Assembly (NCBI GenBank): GCA_963789275.1
Contig: CAWBKF010000047.1
Span: 1 to 64,000, forward strand
DNA length: 64,000 nucleotides
From: DAHUYF01 sp963789275
GTDB taxonomy: Bacteria > Pseudomonadota > Alphaproteobacteria > ATCC43930 > CGMCC-115725
Direction: 5' to 3'
The notes below the pieces were generated by a model. That model was given only the letters and a program-made list of their open reading frames with translations, ran no database searches and was not told the DNA's origin. Position 1 is the stretch's first letter. The number at the start of each line of letters is the position of its first letter. The position numbers and the translations under genes were made by a program. Shown piece after piece: positions 1-9,300 of the stretch.

Positions 1-117
1 AGGGGCGGAGAGGGAGGGTGAGGTGGGGCGTCGACGGTCTCGGGCGCCCTAGTAACTCATCGACACACGCTGATTTTTGTGCCGGTGGTGTACACCAATG
101 AGCGTAGGGGGGAAGAG

Positions 118-1107
118 ATGCTTCGTCGAATTGCCGTCATGCTCTGCACGCTGGGATTGCTTGCCGCGCCGGCGCTGGCCCAGGACAAGGTCACTTTCGG
201 CACCGACTGGAAGGCGGAGGCCGAGCATGGCGGGTATTACCAGGCGATCGCCACCGGGATCTATCGCCGGCACGGCATCGAGGTGACGCTGCGCCAGGGC
301 GGGCCGCAGGTGAACCATGCGCAGCTGCTCGCGGCCGGGCGGCTCGATTTCAACGAGGCGCCGAATTCCTTCATCTCGCTCAATTTCGTCAACGAGCACA
401 TTCCGATGGTCGCGGTGGCGGCGATGTTCCAGAAGGATCCCTCGATCCTCATGGCCCATCGCGGCGTCGGCAATGACAGCCTCGCCGCGCTCAAGGGCAA
501 GCCGATCATGATCAGCGCCGACACCCGCGTCGGCTGGTGGCTCTTCCTCAAGGCCAAGTTCGGCTACAGCGACGACCAGATCCGTCCCTATACCTTCAAC
601 GTCGCGCCGTTCCTCGTCGACAAGCAGGCGGCGCAGCAGGGTTATCTCACCAGCGAGCCTTTCCTCGTGGAGCAGCAGGGCGAGCAGCCGCTCGTCTTCC
701 TCCTCGCGGACGCCGGCTACGCCAGCTACGCCTCGATCATCCAGACCTCGCTGAAGCTGGTCGAGGAGAAGCCCGATCTGGTGCAGCGCTTCGTCGATGC
801 CAGCATCGAGGGCTGGTACAGCTATCTCTATGGCGACCCGGCGCCGGCGAACGCGCTGATCAAGCGCGACAATCCGGAAATGACCGATGATCTCCTCGCC
901 TATGCCATCGCGCGCATCAAGCAATACGGCATCGTCGACAGCGGCGAGGCGGAGAAGAGCGGCATCGGCGTGATGAACGATGCGCGCTGGCAGGATTTCT
1001 TCGCCGTCATGGCGGCGCAGGGGCTCTATCCCAAGACGCTCGACTACCGCCAGGCCTATACGCTGCGCTTCGTCGGCAAGCGCGTCGGCATGACCCTCAA
1101 GAAATAG
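118..1107 (+). CDS. ABC transporter substrate-binding protein, NMT1/THI5-like
   Basis: This is a periplasmic solute-binding protein of 329 residues. The start at 118 is preceded by a purine-rich GGGGGGAAGAG and opens directly into a signal peptide (positive MLRR, hydrophobic core, cleavage expected after the ALA near residue 21). An ATG at 79 would add 13 non-signal residues, so 118 is preferred. The mature protein begins with the lobe typical of NMT1/THI5 proteins (FGTDWKAEAEHGGYYQA, then a short G-I-Y segment). Members of this family bind thiamine precursors, riboflavin, nitrate, sulfonates or similar small molecules; the ligand cannot be assigned here. The ATPase and permease of the same importer follow immediately (8 bp gap), so it is the first gene of an import operon. 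Confidence 0.85.
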   Translation: MLRRIAVMLCTLGLLAAPALAQDKVTFGTDWKAEAEHGGYYQAIATGIYRRHGIEVTLRQGGPQVNHAQLLAAGRLDFNEAPNSFISLNFVNEHIPMVAVAAMFQKDPSILMAHRGVGNDSLAALKGKPIMISADTRVGWWLFLKAKFGYSDDQIRPYTFNVAPFLVDKQAAQQGYLTSEPFLVEQQGEQPLVFLLADAGYASYASIIQTSLKLVEEKPDLVQRFVDASIEGWYSYLYGDPAPANALIKRDNPEMTDDLLAYAIARIKQYGIVDSGEAEKSGIGVMNDARWQDFFAVMAAQGLYPKTLDYRQAYTLRFVGKRVGMTLKK

Positions 1108-1114
1108 CCGCGCG

Positions 1115-1874
1115 ATGGAGCGGGGCGACGCGCCCATCATCGCGCTCGACGGTGTCGGCAAGCGCTACCGCAGCGGCGTCGAGGCGCTGGCCGGCATCGA
1201 TCTCAAGATCGCGCCCGGCAGCTTCGTGAGCCTGCTCGGCCCTTCCGGCTGCGGCAAGAGCACCCTGCTGCGCATCATCGCGGGGCTGGTGCCGCCCACC
1301 ACCGGCCGGGTGATTCCGGCCGGGAGCGATCTCTCGCGGCAGCTGGGATTCGTCTTCCAGGAGCCGACGCTGATGCCCTGGGCAACGGTGGCGGAGAACG
1401 TCTACCTGCCGCTGCGGCTCGCCGGGATGCGGCGGGACGCGGTGGCCGAGCGCATATCCCAGACGCTGGCATCGCTCGGCCTCGCCGGCTTCGAAGCAGG
1501 CCTATCCGCGCGAGCTCTCGGGCGGCATGCGCATGCGCGTCTCGATCGCCCGCGCGCTGGTCACGGAGCCGCGGCTGCTGCTGCTCGACGAGCCCTTCGC
1601 CGCGCTCGACGAATTCACCCGCTTCAGGCTCAACGAGGATCTGCTGCGCCTCTGGCGGCAGCATCAGTGGACGGTGATCTTCGTCACCCACAGCGTCTTC
1701 GAATCGGTGTTCCTGTCGAGCCGCATCGTGGTGATGACGCCGCGGCCGGGGCGGATCCTCGCGGATCGGCCGATCGATCTGCCTTATCCCCGCGACGGCG
1801 CGCTGCGCACTGCCCCGCGCTATGCCGAGCAGTGCCGGACGATCTCCGGCCTCTTGAGCGAGGCGATGGCATGA
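1115..1874 (+). CDS. ABC transporter ATP-binding protein (single-base frameshift near 1500)
   Basis: ATPase of the importer begun by the gene at 118. The N-terminal part carries Walker A (GPSGCGKST, residues 42-50) and the Q-loop (FVFQEP, around residue 82). After about 1497 the frame breaks. The rest continues one base further on with the signature LSGGMRMR, Walker B (LLLLDEP) and the H-loop (VTHS), ending at 1874. An extra base within GCAGG (1496-1503) explains the break: removing it gives a continuous protein of about 252 residues, normal for SsuB/TauB-type ATPases. Without correction the reading frame runs on into the permease and yields a false 515-residue fusion. All catalytic motifs are intact across the two frames, so a sequence error is more likely than a dead gene. 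Confidence 0.85.
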
Positions 1875-2662
1875 ACGACGAGCGCATCCCTCGGGTGGTG
1901 GCACCGCTGGGTGTCGGGCTGCTGTTCCTTGTGGGCTGGGAGCTGCTGGTCAGGCTCGAGCAGATCCCGGTCTATGTGCTGCCGGGGCCGCTGCTCGTCG
2001 CCGAGACGCTGTGGCGCGACGGGCCGAGCCTTTTGGGCTCGCTGCTGGTGACGCTCCGCATCACGCTCGCGGCGTTCGCCGCCGCGGTGATCCTGGGCGG
2101 CGCGATCGCCATTCTCTTCGCCCAGTCGCGGCTGCTCGAGATCAGCCTCTTTCCCTATGCGGTGATCCTGCAGGTGACGCCGATCGTCGCGATCGCGCCG
2201 CTGATCATCATCTGGCTCAAGGACCAGGTGTTCCTGTCGCTGCTGGTCTGCGCCTGGATCGTGGCATTCTTCCCGATCGTCGCCAACACCACGCTCGGCC
2301 TCAACAGCGCCGACCGCAATCTCGTCGATCTCTTCCGGCTCTATGGCGCGTCGCGCTGGCAGACGCTGCGCTATCTCCGCCTGCCCTCGGCACTGCCCTA
2401 TTTCCTCACCGGCACCCGCATCAGCGGCGGCCTCGCGCTGATCGGCGCCGTGGTGGCGGAATTCGTCGCCGGCACCGGCGGCACCGATACCGGGCTCGCG
2501 TCGCGCATCCTGGAGGCGGGCTACCGGCTGCAGATGCCGCGCCTCTTCGCAGCATTGCTGCTGCTGGCGGCGACCGGCATCGCCATCTTTGCGGTGCTGA
2601 GCTGGCTGGCGCGGCGGCTCATCGGCCATTGGCACGAGAGCGCGCTGCCGCGCGAAGAATAG
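1871..2662 (+). CDS. ABC transporter permease, BPD type
   Basis: Inner-membrane permease of 263 residues for the importer at 118-1874. Several hydrophobic helices are visible, starting with VAPLGVGLLFLVGWELLV. The cytoplasmic EAA loop, which docks on the ATPase, is recognisable as LYGASRWQTLRYLRLP about two thirds of the way along. The start ATG at 1871 overlaps the ATPase stop at 1872-1874, which indicates translational coupling. The family is the SsuC/TauC/NrtB group, which pairs with NMT1-type binding proteins. The substrate is not predictable from this sequence. Confidence 0.85.
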   Translation: MNDERIPRVVAPLGVGLLFLVGWELLVRLEQIPVYVLPGPLLVAETLWRDGPSLLGSLLVTLRITLAAFAAAVILGGAIAILFAQSRLLEISLFPYAVILQVTPIVAIAPLIIIWLKDQVFLSLLVCAWIVAFFPIVANTTLGLNSADRNLVDLFRLYGASRWQTLRYLRLPSALPYFLTGTRISGGLALIGAVVAEFVAGTGGTDTGLASRILEAGYRLQMPRLFAALLLLAATGIAIFAVLSWLARRLIGHWHESALPREE

Positions 2663-2680
2663 GCGGGGTCGGCGACGATC

Positions 2681-3077
2681 TCAGGAGAAGATGTTGAGGA
2701 GGTAGCCCTGCATCTGCTGCGCCGTCTGGATAACCTTCAGATTGGCGTCGTAGGAGAGGCTGGCGGTGTTGGTGTTAACCACCTGCTGCGCCAGGTCGAC
2801 ATTGGGCGAGGCGACGTTGCCGTTGCTGTCGGCGAAAGGCGAGTTGGGGTCGTAGATCGCATTGCTGGCCGGCGCCACCGGCTGCTGCGCGGCCTCAGTC
2901 CCGCCATCCGGCGCGGCCGTCTGCGTCACGATGGTCGGCTGATAGGGCTGGGGGATCGCCCGGCTGCGGCGTCAGCGGAGCGGTATCCTGGCTGTTGGCG
3001 ATATTGTTCGCTGCCGAGCTGAGCTGCAGGCTCGCCGCGTTCAGGCCGGAAACCGCGATGGAAATTGGATCGCCCAT
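2681..3077 (-). CDS. FlgC-like flagellar rod-family protein (single-base frameshift near 2960)
   Basis: A short protein read from 3077 downwards. The N-terminus (MGDPISIAVSGLNAAS, then AANNIANS) is the conserved N-terminal helix of flagellar rod/hook proteins. The C-terminal part (YDPNSPFADSNGNVASPNVDLAQQVV) matches the C-terminal region of FlgC-like proteins. The two halves lie in different frames; one extra base near 2951-2966 accounts for it, giving about 131 residues. No other flagellar gene lies in the window, so it is an orphan. Related short orphan FlgC-like proteins occur in alphaproteobacteria; whether it joins a flagellum is unknown. Both conserved ends being intact argues for a sequence error. 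Confidence 0.6.
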
Positions 3078-3193
3078 GGCAGTATATCTAAGGTTGCGTT
3101 GGGCGTAATGCGAGCACTATCGCGTAGCATTTTATGCATGTTTTAACGATGGTTACTGGCCGGCCAGCCGCAGCGGCGCCGTCGGCAGATGCG

Positions 3194-3652
3194 TCAGGCC
3201 TCCGGCAGCACCACCGCCACCAGATCGGCGATGCAGGCGGGGCGGTCCGAGCCTTCCAGCATCATGGTGGCTTCCGAGGTGACGCGCACGCCCTTGGGCG
3301 TCTCCTCGACCGCGGCCAGCCGGATCCGCGCCTTGATGCGGCTGCCGCTCGGCACCGGCTGGGTGAAGCGCACCTTGTTGCAGCCATAATTGAGCCGCGC
3401 CGCGACCTTCCCCACCTGATAGACTTCGTCGATCAGCCGCGGGACCAGCGACAGCGTCAGGAAGCCGTGCGCGATGGTGGTGCCGAAAGGCGAGGCCTTG
3501 GCCCGCTCGCGGTCGACATGGATCCATTGATAATCGCCGGTCGCTTCGGCGAAGCGGTCGATCATCTCCTGGGTCACCGTCACCCACGCGCTCTCGCCGA
3601 GCACTTGGCCGATGGCGGTCTTGAGTTCCTGGACATCGGCAAACTGGCGCAT
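3194..3652 (-). CDS. MaoC-family (R)-hydratase
   Basis: Hot-dog-fold enoyl-CoA hydratase/dehydratase of 152 residues. The start at 3652 is chosen because AAGGA lies just upstream on the minus strand and the protein begins MRQFADVQELK. The hydratase signature is present: YQWIHVDRERA, then FGTTIAHGFLTLSLVPRL, with the catalytic Asp/His region in D-x-x-x-I-H and the hydration motif IAHGF. It resembles the NodN/MaoC single-domain group that hydrates short acyl-CoAs. It is divergent from the thiolase at 3780, 127 bp away, suggesting a joint role in fatty acid or polyhydroxyalkanoate metabolism. Confidence 0.85.
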   Translation of the reverse strand: MRQFADVQELKTAIGQVLGESAWVTVTQEMIDRFAEATGDYQWIHVDRERAKASPFGTTIAHGFLTLSLVPRLIDEVYQVGKVAARLNYGCNKVRFTQPVPSGSRIKARIRLAAVEETPKGVRVTSEATMMLEGSDRPACIADLVAVVLPEA

Positions 3653-3779
3653 CGGCAAGGTCCTTTCCCGGCGACAAGGCCGCGCATTGTTCCGCGAAGC
3701 GGTCGCGGCGTCCAGAGCGGCGGGGATTGACACTGCCGGAGGGGTGGGCGAGGCTGCGGCAAAACATGAGGAGAGGCCC

Positions 3780-4958
3780 ATGAGAGAAGCGGTCATCGTC
3801 GCCACGGCGCGCACGCCGATCGGCAAAGCAGTACGCGGCGCCTTCAACAACACCCATGGCGCCAGCCTGACCGGGCACGTCATCCAGCAGGCGGTCGAGC
3901 GCGCCAAGGTCGAGCCGGGCGAGGTCGAGGATGTCGTGATCGGCTGCGCCAATCCCGAAGGCGCGACCGGCCACAACATCGCGCGCGACGCGGCGCTGCG
4001 CGCGGGATTGCCGGTGACGGTGCCGGGCGAGACGATCAACCGCTTCTGCAGCTCGGGCCTGATGGCGATCAGCGTCGCGTCGCAGCGGGTCATCGTCGAC
4101 GGCATCGACGTGGCGGTGGGCGGCGGGGTCGAATCGATCAGCCTCGTGCAATACAACATGAACAAGCACCGCTTCGCCGATGAGTGGCTGGTGGAGCACA
4201 AGCCCGAGATCTACATGACGATGATCGAGACCGCCGACATCGTCGCTGAGCGCTATCAGGTGACGCGCGAGCAGCAGGACGAGTTCGCGCTGCTGAGCCA
4301 GCAGCGCACCGCCGCGGGACAGAAGGCCGGACGCTTCGACGCCGAGATCGCGCCGATGAAGACGCTGAAGCTGATGGCCGACAAGGACAGCGGCAAGACC
4401 TGGACCGAGCCGGTCACGCTCGCCAAGGACGAGGGCAACCGGCCGGATACGACGGCGCCGGGCCTGGCGTCGCTGAAGCCGGTGCGGGACGGCGGCTACG
4501 TCACCGCCGGCAATGCCAGCCAGCTTTCCGACGGCGCGTCGGCCTGTGTCGTGATGGAGGCGAAGCTCGCCGAGAAGCGCGGGATCGAGCCGCTCGGCAT
4601 CTATCGCGGCATGGCGGTGGCGGGGTGCGAGCCCGACGAGATGGGCATCGGCCCGGTCTTCGCGGTGCCGAAGCTGCTGAAGCAGCACGGGCTCAAGATC
4701 GGCGATGTCGATATCTGGGAGCTCAACGAGGCCTTTGCCGTGCAGGCGCTTTACTGCCGCAACCGCCTCGGCATCGATCCCGCCAAGTTCAACGTCGATG
4801 GCGGCGCCATCTCGATCGGCCATCCCTATGGCATGAGCGGCGCCAGGCTCACCGGTCATGCGCTCATCGAGGGCAAGCGCCGCGGCGCCAAATACGCCGT
4901 CGTCACCATGTGCATCGGCGGCGGCATGGGCGCGGCGGGGCTGTTCGAGATCGTCTAA
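3780..4958 (+). CDS. Acetyl-CoA C-acyltransferase (thiolase)
   Basis: Thiolase of 392 residues that condenses or cleaves acyl-CoA units. The nucleophilic cysteine sits in NRFCSSG (Cys90). The second active-site His (about 348) is in SIGHPYGMSG and the second Cys (about 378) in VTMCIGGGMG. The start at 3780 is preceded by GAGGAGAGG. The sequence is closest in feel to the degradative FadA/PcaF-like class; the chain-length preference cannot be told. A strong terminator follows at 4988-5020, so the gene is probably monocistronic. Divergent neighbour: MaoC hydratase. Confidence 0.88.
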   Translation: MREAVIVATARTPIGKAVRGAFNNTHGASLTGHVIQQAVERAKVEPGEVEDVVIGCANPEGATGHNIARDAALRAGLPVTVPGETINRFCSSGLMAISVASQRVIVDGIDVAVGGGVESISLVQYNMNKHRFADEWLVEHKPEIYMTMIETADIVAERYQVTREQQDEFALLSQQRTAAGQKAGRFDAEIAPMKTLKLMADKDSGKTWTEPVTLAKDEGNRPDTTAPGLASLKPVRDGGYVTAGNASQLSDGASACVVMEAKLAEKRGIEPLGIYRGMAVAGCEPDEMGIGPVFAVPKLLKQHGLKIGDVDIWELNEAFAVQALYCRNRLGIDPAKFNVDGGAISIGHPYGMSGARLTGHALIEGKRRGAKYAVVTMCIGGGMGAAGLFEIV

Positions 4959-4987
4959 GCTGCCGGCAACGGCGGAGCGGTGTGGCG

Positions 4988-5020
4988 GAGGCCGCCCGGC
5001 GCGGGCGGCCTCTTCTTTTG
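4988..5020 (+). terminator. Rho-independent terminator after the thiolase gene
   Basis: A perfect 10-bp GC-rich stem (4988-4997 with 5003-5012), loop GGCGC, followed by the T-rich tail TTCTTTTG. It lies 30 bp after the thiolase stop and just before the RND promoter. Confidence 0.8.
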
Positions 5021-5046
5021 CGGAATTGGCCAATTGAACCTATATG
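5018..5046 (+). promoter_or_regulatory. Putative promoter with palindromic operator for the RND efflux operon
   Basis: A -35-like TTGCGG (5018-5023) and a -10-like TATATG (5041-5046) are separated by exactly 17 bp. The spacer begins with the perfect 12-bp palindrome AATTGGCCAATT (5024-5035). A palindrome filling a promoter spacer is a common layout for TetR-type repression of RND pumps. No regulator gene is adjacent. The promoter and operator roles are inference. Confidence 0.45.
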
Positions 5047-5118
5047 TTGGGCGAACCTCGGTCGCAGCCTTGCGACCCCATGGCGGCGCGGGCCGCGAGA
5101 AAGAGCGGCGTGCGGAAG

Positions 5119-6318
5119 ATGCGTCTCGGCCATATCCTCGTCGTCATTGCCCTCTGCGCCGCGCCGGTGCCGGGATTTGCCCAACAGGCGCCGGCGAAGC
5201 CGCTGCCCGTCGGCGTGGTTCCGGCGATGCGCAAGCCGATCACCCAATCGAGCGAATATGTCGGCCGCATCCAGGCGACCAACCGGGTCAACCTCGTCGC
5301 GCGCGTGGCGGCGTTCCTGGATCAGTGGTCCTTCACCGAAGGCGCCGAGGTCAAGAACGGCGATCCGCTCTATCGCCTCGAGCAGGGCCCGTTCCAGGCC
5401 GATGTCGAAGCCAAGCAGGCGGCGGTCGCCCAGTACAAGGCGCAGCTGCAGAATGCCGATGTGACGCTGAAGCGCGCCAAGGCGCTGCTCAGCACCCCGG
5501 CCGGGCAGCAATCGAACGTCGACGCGGCGCTCGCCAACCAGCTGTCGCTCCAGGCGCAGGTGCAGGGCGCCCAGGCGCAGCTCGCGCAGTCTGAGATCAA
5601 TCTCGGCTATACCGACATCCGCGCGCCGATCGACGGCAAGATCGGCCGCACCGCGGTGACGATCGGCAACTACGTCACGCCCAGCACCGGCGTGCTCACC
5701 ACCATCGTGAGCCAGGACCCGATGTATGTGGTCTTCCCGGTATCGGCGCGCACGGTGATGACCCTGACCCAGAGCGCCGCCCAGAAGGGCGGTTTCGGCT
5801 CCGTCGTCGTCAGGATCCGCCTGCCGGACGGCCGGGTCTACGATCGGAGCGGTACCTTGACCTTCGTCGACAATACCGTCGCCGGCAACACCGACACCAT
5901 CATCTTGCGCGCGACCATCGCCAACCCGTTGCTGGCCAGCGACAAGGACGGGCAGGTGGCGCGCGAGCTCGTCGATGGCGAGCTGGTGACGGTCATCCTC
6001 GAGGATGCGCAGCCGATCGAGGCGCTGACCATCCCGCGCGCCGCCGTGCTGACCGATCAGAGCGGCGACTACGTCTATGTCGTCGGCGGCGACGACAAGG
6101 TGCAGCAGCGCCGGCTGCAGCTCGGCCAGTCCTCGCCGTCGCCGACGCTCGCGGTGGTGCTGAACGGTCTCACCGAGGGCGAGAACGTCGTCCTCGACGG
6201 CATCCAGCGCATTCGCCCGGGCCAGACCGTCTCGCCCGGGCCGGCCGCGAGCGCTCCGAGCGCCGGTCCCGGCGCGCCCCCAAGCCCGGGCGCAACGTCG
6301 ACGCCGTCGCGTTCGTGA
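5119..6318 (+). CDS. RND efflux periplasmic adaptor subunit (MexA/AcrA family)
   Basis: Membrane fusion protein of 399 residues linking the inner-membrane pump to an outer-membrane channel. The start at 5119 is chosen because it opens a signal peptide (MRLGHILVVIALCAAPVPGF, cut near AQQ); an upstream in-frame ATG at 5044 overlaps the predicted promoter. A lipoyl/barrel-sandwich half (RVAAFLDQWSFTEGAEVKNGD), an alpha-helical hairpin rich in Ala/Gln (about 95-170) and the second half (YTDIRAPIDGKIGR) are visible. The C-terminus is Pro/Ser/Ala-rich. It is co-transcribed with the pump gene 16 bp downstream. Confidence 0.9.
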   Translation: MRLGHILVVIALCAAPVPGFAQQAPAKPLPVGVVPAMRKPITQSSEYVGRIQATNRVNLVARVAAFLDQWSFTEGAEVKNGDPLYRLEQGPFQADVEAKQAAVAQYKAQLQNADVTLKRAKALLSTPAGQQSNVDAALANQLSLQAQVQGAQAQLAQSEINLGYTDIRAPIDGKIGRTAVTIGNYVTPSTGVLTTIVSQDPMYVVFPVSARTVMTLTQSAAQKGGFGSVVVRIRLPDGRVYDRSGTLTFVDNTVAGNTDTIILRATIANPLLASDKDGQVARELVDGELVTVILEDAQPIEALTIPRAAVLTDQSGDYVYVVGGDDKVQQRRLQLGQSSPSPTLAVVLNGLTEGENVVLDGIQRIRPGQTVSPGPAASAPSAGPGAPPSPGATSTPSRS

Positions 6319-6334
6319 GCCGCAGAGCGCCGCG

Positions 6335-9300
6335 ATGATTTCCGCCATTTTCGTCCGCCGGCCGCGGCTCGCCATCGTCATCGCCATCGTCATCACCATC
6401 GCCGGCGCGATCGCGCTCACCCGCATTCCGGTGGCGCAGTTTCCCGACATCGTGCCGCCGCGCGTCCAGGTCAGCGCCACCTATCCCGGCGCCTCGGCCG
6501 CCGTCGTCGAAGCCACCGTCGCGCAGCCGCTCGAGGCGCAGATCGTCGGCGTCGACAAGATGATCTACATGAAGTCGACGAGCGGCAATGACGGCAGCTA
6601 CAACCTCACCGTCAGCTTCCTGCCCGGGACCAACCCCGACATCGATACCGTCAACGTCAACAACCGGGTGCAGACCGCGCTGGCGCAGCTGCCGCCGGAG
6701 GTGCAGCTCCAGGGTCTCGTGGTGCTGAAGCGCTCCGCCGCCATTCTGCAGTTCATGGCGCTCTACGGCGAGGACGCGAAGCTCACCCCCGTCTTCATCA
6801 CCAGCTACGCCACGATCAACATCCTCGACGAGATCTCGCGCGTGCCGGGCGTGGGCCAGGCGCTGCTGTTCGGCAAGCTCAACTATTCCATGCGCATCTG
6901 GTTCGACACCCAGCGGCTCACCAGCCTCAACCTCGCGCCTTCCGACGTCGTCAACGCGATCCAGGCGCAGAACGTGCAGGCGGCGGTCGGGCGCATCGGC
7001 GCGCGTCCGGTGAACAACGACCAGCAGTTCCAGATGAACGTGCAGACGCAGGGTCGGCTGACCACGACGCAGCAATTCGGCAACATCGTGCTGCGCGCCA
7101 ATCCCGACGGGTCCGTGCTGCGCGTGCGTGACGTCGCCCGCGTCGAGATGGGCGCCCAGAACGAGGACACCGAGACCCGCATCAACGGCCGCTCGGCGGT
7201 CGGCATCGCGCTCTATCTCACGCCCGACGCCAACGCGGTGGCGACGGCGACGCTGGTCAACCGGGCGATGGCGCGGTTGAGCGAGCGTTTCCCGCCGGGG
7301 CTCAAGGCGCATGTCGTCTACGATTCCACCGTCTTCGTCGGCGACACCATCCACGAGGTGCTGAAGACGCTGGCCGAGGCCTTCATCCTCGTGGTCATCG
7401 TCGTCTTCCTGTTCCTCGGCAATCTGCGCGCCACGGTCATCCCGGCGGTGGCCGTCCCGGTCAGCCTGATCGGCACCTTCGCGGTGCTGCTGGCGATGGG
7501 CTATTCCGCCAACACGGTGTCGCTCCTCGCCCTGGTGCTGGCCATCGGCATTGTCGTCGATGACGCCATCGTCGTCGTCGAGAATGTCGAGCGCGTGCTG
7601 GAGGAGGAGCCCGGCGTGACGCCGGCCGAGGCGACGATCAGGGCGATGGGCCAGATCACCGGCCCCATCATCGCCATCACCCTGGTGCTGCTCTCGGTCT
7701 TCGTGCCGGTGGCGTTCATCCCGGGCATCTCCGGACAGCTCTTCCGCCAATTCGCCGTCACCATCAGCGTCGCCATGCTGATCTCCGCCCTCAACGCGCT
7801 GACGCTCTCGCCGGCGCTCTGCGCGCTGGTGCTGCGCCACGAGGGCCCGCGCCGCGGCATCATGGGCGGCGTGCTGCGCAGCATCGACCATGTGCGCGAC
7901 GGCTATGCCGCGGTGGTGCGGCGCCTGGTGCGTCTTGCCGTGCTGTCGCTGCTGCTGATCGCGGTCTTCGCGGTCGGCATCTACGGCGTGTCGCGGATCA
8001 CGCCGACGAGCTTCCTGCCGGAGGAGGACCAGGGCGCGTTCTTCCTCAACGTGCAACTGCCCGACGGCGCCTCGGTGGCGCGCACCAGCGAGACCGTGCG
8101 GCGGGTCGAGGATGTGCTCCGCTCGATGCCGCAGGTGCAGGACGCCTTCGCGGTGGTGGGCTTCTCGCTGCTCGACAGCGCCAATGAGTCGAACACCGCC
8201 TTCCTGGTGGCAAAGCTCAAGCCGTTCGAGGACCGGGTCGGCGCCGCCAATTCGGCGCAGACGCTGATCCGCCGCATGTTCGGCGAGGCGCAGCAGATCC
8301 GCACCGCCACCATCGTTCCCTTCAACCTGCCGCCGATCATCGGCCTCTCCACCAGCGGCGGGTTCGAGTACCAGCTCGAGGCGCTCGAGGGGCAGGATCC
8401 GGCGCGGCTCGGCAGCGTCATGCAGGGGATCATCGCCGCCGCCAACCAGGATCCGCGCCTGGCGCGCGTCTTCTCCACCTTCACCGCGACGACGCCGTCG
8501 ATCTATCTCGACATCGACCGCGACAAGGCGCAGGCGCTGGGCCTCAACATCAACGACGTCTTCACCGCGCTGCAATCGACGCTCGGCGGCTTCTTCGTCA
8601 ACAACTTCAACCTCTACGGCCGCACCTGGCAGGTCAATATCGAAGGCGAGGCCGCCGACCGCCGCGACATCTCCGACATCTGGCAGATCTACGTGCGCAA
8701 CAAGGCCGGCGAGATGGTGCCGATGCGCTCGATCGCCAATCTGCGCTTCGTCGTCGGGCCGCAAGTGATCACGCGTTACAACAATTATCGCTCGGTCACC
8801 ATCAACGGCAGCCCGGCGCCGGGCGGCTCATCGGGCGCCGCCCTGGCCGCGATGCAGGAGGTGTCGGATGCGACGCTGCCGCCAGGCTATACCTTCGAAT
8901 GGACCGGCACCGCCTTTCAGGAGCACGAGGCGAGCGGGCAGACCGGCCCTATTCTCGCCACGGCGGTGATCTTCGCTTATCTGTTCCTGGTCGGGCTCTA
9001 TGAAAGCTGGGTGATCCCGATCCCGGTGCTGCTGTCGGTGGTGGTCGGCGTGCTCGGCGCCTATGGCGGCATCATCATCTCGGGTCTGACGCTCGATCTC
9101 TACGCGCAGATCGGGCTGGTCGTGCTGATCGCGCTGGCCGCCAAGAACGGCATCCTCATCGTCGAGTTCGCCAAGGAGCAGCGCGAAGCCGGGATGGCGG
9201 TCGGCGATGCCGCGGCGATGGGCGCGCGCATGCGCTTTCGCGCGGTGATGATGACGTCGATCGCCTTCGTGCTCGGCCTCGTGCCGCTGGTGATCGCCCA

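Noticed and set aside
1..117. A gene at the left edge
   Set aside because: The first 117 bases show no frame with family features; they are treated as leader of the binding-protein gene.
6170..8764. An 864-codon open frame opposite the RND pump gene
   Set aside because: It mirrors the pump gene in a high-GC genome, is extremely rich in Asp, His, Arg and Glu, and has no domain. It is a shadow frame.
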